Notes under the pieces: generated by a model
What the model was told of the DNA's origin: nothing
What the model saw: the letters and a program-made list of their open reading frames with translations, nothing else
The model's database searches: none
Made by a program: the position numbers and the translations under genes
Part shown: positions 1 through 4,614 of the stretch, in pieces
Layout: each line of letters opens with the position of its first letter
How positions within the stretch are numbered: position 1 is the stretch's first letter
NCBI GenBank assembly: GCA_017460835.1
Contig: JAFUAD010000041.1
Coordinates: 1 to 32,606 of the forward strand
DNA: 32,606 bases
Source: Oscillospiraceae bacterium
GTDB lineage: Bacteria; Bacillota; Clostridia; Oscillospirales; Ruminococcaceae
Reading direction: 5' to 3'

Positions 1-8
1 AGGTGCAT
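1..8 (-). CDS. Start of an unidentified minus-strand gene (partial)
   Basis: Only the start codon (complement of 6-8) and part of the next codons lie in the window, so the product cannot be identified. On the minus strand a purine-rich AGGAAGGGAG (complement of 18-27) sits nine bases before this ATG, a good ribosome-site distance. An in-frame ATG at 15-17 is too close to that site. A strong minus-strand promoter at 267-295 supports a real gene running off the left edge. Confidence 0.35.
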
Positions 9-260
9 CGGAACCATCTCCCTTCCTGACGCATATCCGCGTTCTTGCCCTTATATGCTTTTTTTGCCCTGTTTTCTTAGCAGTTTTTCTCAGAAAAATA
101 AAACTTTGTATACTTGCACAAATTTCACAGGCAAATTTTGGACAATGAGACGAAATACGCATTCAGGGTTCGCGGTTCATTCGCACCTTTATATATAAGA
201 ACAACTTTTTTCGGAAAAGGTTACACCTTATCGGAAAAATTTTCGTGAGCACACCCTCAT
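9..260 (-). other. Long AT-rich 5' leader of the left-edge gene
   Basis: About 250 nt lie between the predicted start point of the minus-strand promoter and the putative ATG. The stretch is much richer in A and T than the flanks. It holds two TCGGAAAA octamers (211-218 and 231-238) around the short palindrome AAGGTTACACCTT, and the palindrome TTATATATAA at 189-198. No convincing open reading frame, T-box or known riboswitch core is seen. Its length leaves room for regulation, but no mechanism can be assigned. Confidence 0.4.
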
Positions 261-266
261 ACTCTT

Positions 267-295
267 ATTATAGACTTTGCAGCAGGCCGTGTCAA
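267..295 (-). promoter_or_regulatory. Sigma-A promoter, minus strand
   Basis: On the complement, TTGACA (290-295) and TATAAT (267-272) are both perfect consensus hexamers separated by 17 bases. It points left, away from the 549 gene, and would drive the gene cut by the left edge. Confidence 0.8.
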
Positions 296-450
296 GCATC
301 CCGGCCGCCGAATCCTGTCGAACTGCTGAATATTCCGCGAACAGAATATGAATAAACAGGGAATCCCCGCTGCCCCTGCCGTTTTTCGTCATTTTGTACG
401 ACAGACGCCGGGGGAATCCGCCGCAGAATTTTACATTGCGCGTTCATAAA

Positions 451-459
451 TTATCCACA
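451..459 (+). promoter_or_regulatory. Single perfect DnaA-box match
   Basis: TTATCCACA matches the consensus DnaA box at all nine positions. It lies between two divergent promoters in an AT-rich intergenic stretch. No second exact box was seen nearby, so an origin is not claimed. It may be a DnaA-responsive promoter site or chance. Confidence 0.3.
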
Positions 460-464
460 AATTA

Positions 465-493
465 TTGACAAGCAATCATTTTTGTGATACAAT
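465..493 (+). promoter_or_regulatory. Sigma-A promoter of the PHP-like gene
   Basis: TTGACA (465-470) and TACAAT (488-493) are separated by 17 bases. The expected start point is near 500, about 50 nt before the GTG start at 549. Confidence 0.8.
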
Positions 494-548
494 AAAATTG
501 TATCAAGTGCCGGAAACGGAACCGCCGGAAAGGGAGTGAACAGGGGCT

Positions 549-1277
549 GTGAACTATTATGTTGATATTCATGCGAATCTTTTGCCGGGGCTGCCTGCCG
601 TCGGCGGGGGAACCTTGTCTGCGGAAGCTGCCGCAGAGCGCATCGCCGCCCTCCGGGACAGCAATATCAAAATCGCCGTCGCTGCGCCCTTTTTCGATCC
701 GGAGCAGCATGAGCCTGCGGAATTTCTGCGCCTGCGCGATGAAAAGCTGGAGGCACTGCGCAGCGCCGCCGCCCCGATGCGGCTGGTCAGCGGTGCGGTC
801 TTGCCGTTCCGCTACTGCGTCGATCACCCGCGGGAATTAAAGCCGTTTGTGCTCGGCGAGTCCGGCTATCTGATGCTCGACCTGCCGCGGGAGAAGGTCT
901 CGCCGGAGCTCTGCGAGGAGATCAAGCGCCTTCAGATCGTCAGCGGGCTGTTCCCGATCGCGGTGGACATCGACCGGTTTTTTGACCTCTGGACGCCGGA
1001 GGACTGGATCGTGCTGCGGCAGACCGGCATTCTGCTGCAAATCTCCGTGAACGGCATTTTGCAGCAGGCTTATCGCAAGCTATCGCTGTATCTGCTTGCA
1101 AATCAGTATGCGCATTTTGTCTCGACCGGCGCGCGCCGGATCGACGAGCCGCTGAATTTCACGGAGGCAATGCGCCTGATTCAGCGCAGCCTGCCCGCGC
1201 AGTATTACCGCAGAATCAAAAATAACGCCGGCATGCTGCTCTCGAATGCCGAGCCCGCATCCTTTTTGTCTGTATAA
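549..1277 (+). CDS. CpsB/CapC-like PHP-fold protein, probable pseudoenzyme
   Basis: The 242-residue product resembles bacterial CpsB/YwqE tyrosine phosphatases of the PHP fold (manganese enzymes acting on capsule-synthesis BY-kinases) along its whole length: N-terminal DIHANLLPG, a central SGAVLPF segment, PIAVDIDRF where the family has an IAH-ER block, LLQISVNGIL, and FVSTGARR where the family has a D-H pair. Most metal ligands appear replaced: the second His of H-x-H is Asn, the mid-domain Glu is Val, the IAH His is lost, and the late Asp and His are Gly and Arg. It is therefore probably catalytically dead. The start is GTG, with GGAAAGGGAG about 12 bases upstream. No BY-kinase or capsule genes lie beside it. 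The family assignment is from remembered motifs; a regulatory or binding role is inference. Confidence 0.7.
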   Translation: MNYYVDIHANLLPGLPAVGGGTLSAEAAAERIAALRDSNIKIAVAAPFFDPEQHEPAEFLRLRDEKLEALRSAAAPMRLVSGAVLPFRYCVDHPRELKPFVLGESGYLMLDLPREKVSPELCEEIKRLQIVSGLFPIAVDIDRFFDLWTPEDWIVLRQTGILLQISVNGILQQAYRKLSLYLLANQYAHFVSTGARRIDEPLNFTEAMRLIQRSLPAQYYRRIKNNAGMLLSNAEPASFLSV

Positions 1278-1283
1278 ATACGA

Positions 1284-1320
1284 ACAGCCCCGAAGCGAAT
1301 TGGTGCTTCGGGGCTGTATT
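1284..1320. terminator. Shared terminator between convergent genes
   Basis: A perfect 13-bp stem (1284-1296 with 1305-1317) with an eight-base loop is followed by ATTTTGT on the plus strand. It lies between the stop of the PHP-like gene and the stop of the minus-strand HD gene. The downstream T run is better on the plus strand, so the main effect is probably on the PHP-like gene. Confidence 0.85.
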
Positions 1321-1334
1321 TTGTATGGTTTAGG

Positions 1335-1943
1335 TCAAAGCGGGCTGCCTTCGAGGAAATAGGTCGCTTCCATGTCGGCGACATGCAGCGCGAAGGCGAG
1401 CGGAAAGCGCTCCAGCGCCCGGCCGACCGTATTGGCGTCCTCCGGGCCGGAAAAGCCCATGTGCCAGCGGATCGCCATTGCCTCCTCCTTCCGCAGATGC
1501 ATGAAAAACTGGATCATGAACACGGATTTTTCGCCGTGACCGTAAGGCAGGCGGTCGTCGATCTTATAATACGGCACCTTCTCCCAGACGCCCTGCTCAT
1601 TTTTTGCGTTGCGGTAATCGACCGTGTAGAAGTTCATTTTGCAGAGGTCGTGCAGCAGCGCGCATACGGCGATGCTCTCCTCGGAATACTCCGGGAAGCC
1701 GTAGGTGTCGTGGACGCGCTCGCGGGCGAGATAGGCCTTGAGGTTGTGGTAGACGTTGAGCGAGTGTTCGAGCAGGCCGCCCTCATAGGCGCCGTGGTAG
1801 CGGGTGCTGGCGGGCGCGGTGAAGAAGTCGCTCTCCTCCGAGAGCAGGTAGCGGAGGAGCTTGTCGCTGCCGGTTCGCGTGATGTTTTCGCGGTAGATCG
1901 TGAGGAACTCCTCTTTTTTTGCGGCGAGTGTCTGTGCATCCAT
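1335..1943 (-). CDS. HD-domain metal-dependent phosphohydrolase
   Basis: This 202-residue protein has a full set of HD-superfamily residues: H60 in GGLLEH, H98-D99 in LLHDL, H136 in GHGEKS, H161 in IRWH and D189 in HVADM. The arrangement resembles the HD domain of YhaM-type exonucleases, but the OB-fold RNA-binding part is absent. The substrate (nucleotide or nucleic acid) cannot be told from sequence. A strong GGGGGAAAG lies ahead of the ATG, and a promoter at 1976-2004 suggests independent transcription. No membrane segment or signal peptide is visible, so it should act in the cytoplasm. Confidence 0.8.
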   Translation of the reverse strand: MDAQTLAAKKEEFLTIYRENITRTGSDKLLRYLLSEESDFFTAPASTRYHGAYEGGLLEHSLNVYHNLKAYLARERVHDTYGFPEYSEESIAVCALLHDLCKMNFYTVDYRNAKNEQGVWEKVPYYKIDDRLPYGHGEKSVFMIQFFMHLRKEEAMAIRWHMGFSGPEDANTVGRALERFPLAFALHVADMEATYFLEGSPL

Positions 1944-1975
1944 AGTTCTTTCCCCCTGTTTGGTTTTTCAGTAGT

Positions 1976-2004
1976 ATTATACTACATTTTGATTCCTTTT
2001 GCAA
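1976..2004 (-). promoter_or_regulatory. Promoter of the HD hydrolase gene
   Basis: On the complement, TTGCAA (1999-2004) and a perfect TATAAT (1976-1981) are separated by 17 bases. The start point would fall about 25 nt before the ATG. Confidence 0.7.
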
Positions 2005-2013
2005 CTGCGTTTT

Positions 2014-2061
2014 TGTCAAACAGCAAAACCAGCCTCTAAACCGCAAGGCTCAAAGGCTGGT
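2014..2061 (-). terminator. Terminator of the 2067-2579 gene
   Basis: Stem ACCAGCCT/AGGCTGGT (2028-2035 with 2054-2061) has an 18-base loop that can fold in an alternative way. On the minus strand it is followed by a T-rich TTTTGCTGTTT. It begins six bases beyond the stop codon of the two-helix membrane protein and separates it from the HD gene. Confidence 0.7.
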
Positions 2062-2066
2062 TTGCA

Positions 2067-2579
2067 TTATTCAGTTGGTTCCGTTTCACTTTTTTCCGCT
2101 TCGTTTGGGTCTGTTTCACTTAATTGCGTTTCTGGCTTTGGTTCATGGGACTGAACATCAGAATCCGGAGTGCTTTCAGTCTTAACGTGTTTCTTTATTA
2201 TTTTGATATTGTTATTCATGATTTCCATATTTTTGAAGATCTCATCGGACAGCTTGGCAACACGCTGATCTAAAGTATCAATCTGTTCCTGCTGTCCGTC
2301 TATGATGTCACCGACTCCATAAAGTATTTTCGCAAACGGGTGACTGATCACCATACTAAGAACAAGCCCTGCCAATAGGCCGATAATTGTGTAAACAGGG
2401 GTGAATGGTTCTTCGGATGTTTGGGACAAGGTTTGTTCCAGATTGCTGAGGTTAAGCTGTTCGAGTGCATCATGAAGTTTATCAAACTGATGACCGATGA
2501 AGCCTCCGATTCCGCTGCCTAAAAATGCCATCAGGATTTCATATCCGCACCCGCTGCTTCTGTATTTGTCTCCGTTCAT
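2067..2579 (-). CDS. Small membrane protein with coiled coil, unknown function
   Basis: The 170-residue product is not recognised. It has a glycine-rich hydrophobic segment (about 13-28, LMAFLGSGIGGFIG), a polar amphipathic stretch, a clear transmembrane helix (about 63-80, TIIGLLAGLVLSMVI), a heptad-like segment (about 93-125) and an acidic, Glu/Thr/Ser-rich tail with repeated ET/SETEP-type motifs. Ribosome site (GGGAGG, eight bases before ATG), promoter and terminator are all clear, so it is a real single-gene unit. Its DNA is noticeably richer in A and T than neighbouring genes, and it adjoins a repeat-filled, gene-poor stretch, which suggests later acquisition. The tail is probably cytoplasmic. 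Confidence 0.65.
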   Translation of the reverse strand: MNGDKYRSSGCGYEILMAFLGSGIGGFIGHQFDKLHDALEQLNLSNLEQTLSQTSEEPFTPVYTIIGLLAGLVLSMVISHPFAKILYGVGDIIDGQQEQIDTLDQRVAKLSDEIFKNMEIMNNNIKIIKKHVKTESTPDSDVQSHEPKPETQLSETDPNEAEKSETEPTE

Positions 2580-2608
2580 ATTAGAATCCTCCCGTCTGTG
2601 TTTTCTTT

Positions 2609-2637
2609 ATCATAGCATACTTGCGAAAAGAATGCAA
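2609..2637 (-). promoter_or_regulatory. Promoter of the small membrane protein gene
   Basis: On the complement, TTGCAT (2632-2637) and TATGAT (2609-2614) are separated by 17 bases, with the ribosome site and ATG shortly downstream. Confidence 0.65.
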
Positions 2638-2802
2638 TCATGCTGCATAAAGTTTGGATATACTCATAAATACTGACTTTCAAAATTAGACAATATATCC
2701 AATCGCGGAGGAAAGATAACACCACCAATCGCGCCGACTGTGCGAATTGTTCTATATTGGTTTTGAATCTCGCCTGTTGAATATTGGGCGTAATCCGCGC
2801 CT

Positions 2803-2896
2803 GCACGCCCAAGCGTGCCCACATATTCGGCTGAGAAAAAACACCCTCCTCTGCTCATTATGGTGCGAAGCCAAAATGGAAGCCGGCACTGCCGGC
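2803..2896. repeat. Structured repeat unit A
   Basis: Unit A runs: hairpin GCACGC-CCAA-GCGTGC (2803-2818), conserved ATATTCGGCTGAGA (2823-2836), about 21 variable bases, conserved TTATGGTGCGAAGC (2858-2871), then a GC hairpin GCCGGC-ACT-GCCGGC (2882-2896). Unit B at 3074 has the same order and nearly the same spacing. On the minus strand both units can be read as SAEY(V/F)GTLGRA, so a decayed coding origin is possible. Confidence 0.65.
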
Positions 2897-2911
2897 CGCA
2901 GGGGCGCGAAC

Positions 2912-2992
2912 CTGAGAGGGAACCACAAGAGAGGGGAGAGCGCGCGAACTTCGTTCGCTTATTCTCTCCCCTCTCTTAAGGTTCCCTCTCAG
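2912..2992. repeat. 81-nt near-perfect hairpin
   Basis: Three stacked stems form one long hairpin: CTGAGAGGGAACC with its complement (2912-2924 / 2980-2992, 13 bp), a purine-rich stem (2927-2940 / 2964-2977, 14 bp), and GCGAAC-TTC-GTTCGC at the tip (2944-2958). Interior loops are only two to five bases. There is no T run on either side, so it is not a standard terminator. It directly follows repeat unit A and may be part of the same element. Confidence 0.8.
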
Positions 2993-3073
2993 ACTCTCCT
3001 TCCTTAACTTTCCCCTCTCTAGTTCCATATCAGTTTAATTGGATGGAACAAAGAGGAGCAGTTCAATTCGCGT

Positions 3074-3167
3074 GCACGCCCAAGCGTGCCAAAATATTCG
3101 GCTGAGACATCAGATTCAGCTCCGTTTATTTATGGTGCGAAGCGAATCGCCAGCGCGGGCTCCGCGC
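3074..3167. repeat. Structured repeat unit B
   Basis: Second copy of the unit at 2803: the same GCACGC-CCAA-GCGTGC hairpin (3074-3089), ATATTCGGCTGAGA (3094-3107), TTATGGTGCGAAGC (3130-3143) and a GC triloop hairpin GCGCGG-GCT-CCGCGC (3153-3167). The last hairpin differs in sequence from that of unit A while keeping the fold, and the 21-22 bases between the conserved boxes are unrelated. Confidence 0.65.
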
Positions 3168-3173
3168 CAAGGC

Positions 3174-3211
3174 AAAAATAAAGGCTATGTGACCGATATG
3201 TCACATAGCTT
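3174..3211 (-). terminator. Orphan minus-strand terminator-like hairpin
   Basis: GCTATGTGAC (3184-3193) and its exact complement (3200-3209) enclose a six-base loop. On the minus strand the stem is followed by TTTATTTTTG. No minus-strand gene is seen immediately upstream of it, so it may end an unannotated RNA or be part of repeat unit B. Confidence 0.55.
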
Positions 3212-3509
3212 GCAAGAGGAAGTGAAATCAACAAAACATAGGGGGATTGGGGGATTTGAAACAAGGTTTCTTCAACCTTGAAAACATTATATCCAATAAA
3301 TCTGAAATTCCGCTGAATTCCGCGTGAATAAATTATGAACGGACAGAAAGTTTTTTATGAACAAACAGCGCGCTTTTCCATGCTCTGCATTCACTTTCGG
3401 AATATCGTCCAAAGTCATTGCAATTTTATTATAATTTTACGGCAAACCGGCGGATTCATGAAAATTCCGTCTGCGGCAGCCCGTTTTGCATATTTTTCTG
3501 ATATGCCCA

Positions 3510-3538
3510 TTGCATTTTCTCTCTTTCCATGCTATAAT
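3510..3538 (+). promoter_or_regulatory. Promoter of the 3579 gene
   Basis: TTGCAT (3510-3515) and a perfect TATAAT (3533-3538) are separated by 17 bases. An AGGAGG site and ATG follow within about 40 nt. Confidence 0.75.
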
Positions 3539-3578
3539 ACAAATATAATAGTACGGCACAGCCGGAACAGGAGGTTTT

Positions 3579-3974
3579 ATGATGAACGAAGTACTGGAAT
3601 TCCTGAAAAAAGCGGGGACCTATTATCTCGCAACCGTCGAGGGCGATCAGCCGCGCGTCAGACCCTTCGGGACGGCCGCGGTCTTTGAGGGCAGGCTCTA
3701 CATCCAGACCGGAAAGAGCAAGAGCGTCTCAAAGCAGCTTCAGGCAAACCCGAAGGCGGAGATCTGCGCCTTTGCGGACGGCACATGGCTCCGGATCTCC
3801 GGCGAGCTCGTGCGCGATGACCGCCTCGAGGCAAAGCGCTATATGCTCGACTGCTACCCCGAGCTCAAATCCATGTACGATGCCGAGGACGACAACACCG
3901 AGGTTCTGTACTTCCGCGGCGCAACTGCGGTGTTCAGCTCCTTTACTGCGCCGCCGCGCACCGTTACGCTGTAA
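3579..3974 (+). CDS. Pyridoxamine 5'-phosphate oxidase-family protein
   Basis: This 131-residue protein has the split beta-barrel pattern of small FMN-binding proteins: LATVEGDQPRVRPFG, a central LYIQTGKSKSVSKQL strand-helix (phosphate-binding region in relatives), then AEICAFADGTWLRISGE. It matches the usual length of the family, which includes flavin reductases, nitroimidazole-reductase-like and haem-handling proteins; the real substrate is unknown. AGGAGG (3569-3574) lies four bases from the first ATG and seven from a second at 3582, so translation may start one codon later. It stands alone behind its own promoter, with no clear terminator after it. Confidence 0.8.
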   Translation: MMNEVLEFLKKAGTYYLATVEGDQPRVRPFGTAAVFEGRLYIQTGKSKSVSKQLQANPKAEICAFADGTWLRISGELVRDDRLEAKRYMLDCYPELKSMYDAEDDNTEVLYFRGATAVFSSFTAPPRTVTL

Positions 3975-4121
3975 CACGGAATCATTCCTGACGGAGAGGG
4001 AGCGCATGCCGCTTTTCCTCCCCGCCTGCGTTTTCCCTCAAATTCCCCGCACGCAATTGTGCATAGGGCACAAAAATGCGGCAACCGAAATGGACAAGAT
4101 GCCAATTTTTCTGAAAACCGC

Positions 4122-4150
4122 TTGCAGTTACGCGCAGTATGCGGTATAAT
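4122..4150 (+). promoter_or_regulatory. Promoter of ireB
   Basis: TTGCAG (4122-4127) and a perfect TATAAT (4145-4150) are separated by 17 bases. The GAAAGGAG ribosome site (4184-4191) and the ATG follow. Confidence 0.75.
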
Positions 4151-4198
4151 ATATTTTGTAACACAATGCAGAATGTCAGAGAAGAAAGGAGCCTCGTT

Positions 4199-4444
4199 AT
4201 GTCCGATAAAACCATCACATTTTCCATCTCTGAAGAACGCGAAAAGGAAATGCTGCAAACCCTGCGCACGGTCTATGACGCGCTGAACGAAAAGGGCTAT
4301 AACCCGATCAACCAGATCGTCGGATATATCCTCTCCGAGGATCCGACCTATATTACCGTTCACAAGAACGCCCGCAGCCTGATCCGGCATATCGACCGCG
4401 ACGAGCTGATGCAGGTTCTGGTGCGCAATTATCTCTCTGAGTGA
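4199..4444 (+). CDS. ireB: IreB-family regulatory phosphoprotein (UPF0297)
   Basis: An 81-residue protein of the IreB/YrzL family, recognised from [24 protein letters not shown]-type core (shown here in part: [14 protein letters not shown]) and [13 protein letters not shown] near the C-terminus. In Enterococcus IreB is a substrate of the PASTA kinase IreK, phosphorylated on N-terminal threonines, and it restrains cephalosporin resistance. Thr5 and Thr7 here are plausible equivalents. The ATG at 4199 is chosen over an earlier in-frame start because it sits seven bases after GAAAGGAG and gives the family length. In many clostridia the gene precedes a RuvX-like gene; here it is a single-gene unit with its own promoter and terminator. 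Confidence 0.92.
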   Translation: MSDKTITFSISEEREKEMLQTLRTVYDALNEKGYNPINQIVGYILSEDPTYITVHKNARSLIRHIDRDELMQVLVRNYLSE

Positions 4445-4462
4445 GCAATTTTACCGCAGCGC

Positions 4463-4498
4463 AAAGGCACGGGGAGCAGACCCTGTGCCTTTTTGTTT
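4463..4498 (+). terminator. Terminator of ireB
   Basis: A 12-bp stem with one G-T pair (4463-4474 with 4481-4492) and an AGCAGA loop is followed by TTTTTGTTT. It insulates ireB from the cellulase promoter 24 bases further on. Confidence 0.9.
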
Positions 4499-4521
4499 GC
4501 GGGCGAAATCTGCGGTTTCTC

Positions 4522-4551
4522 TTGACAAACCGGCGGGAATCGTGGTATGAT
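4522..4551 (+). promoter_or_regulatory. Promoter of the cellulase gene
   Basis: TTGACA (4522-4527) and TATGAT (4546-4551) are separated by 18 bases, with a TG extension just before the -10. It leaves a leader of about 55 nt before the ATG at 4615. Confidence 0.75.
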
Positions 4552-4614
4552 ATAAGAGGTAAAGTATGCGGGAGGGCATATCAGCCGAAAATTTACTATG
4601 AGGGGGAATTTCGT

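Larger units (their letters stand above)
2640..3500. other. Gene-poor stretch with structured repeats
   Basis: No open reading frame here has both a ribosome site and recognisable protein character. The content is two related repeat units (2803 and 3074), a very long hairpin (2912-2992), a minus-strand terminator-like hairpin (3174-3211) and AT-rich filler up to the promoter at 3510. Short reading frames across it mostly translate the repeats and are judged spurious. Confidence 0.6.

Noticed and set aside
1-540. Chromosome origin
   Set aside because: Only one exact DnaA box was found, and no dnaA or rpmH sequence is visible.
2664-3281. Short frames in the repeat zone on both strands
   Set aside because: They overlap each other and the structured repeats and have no ribosome site. 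The shared SAEY(V/F)GTLGRA peptide is noted in the findings, but a live gene is not supported.
3335-3688. 117-codon plus-strand frame before the first oxidase-family gene
   Set aside because: It spans the promoter and start of the 3579 gene in another frame and shows no protein-like pattern.
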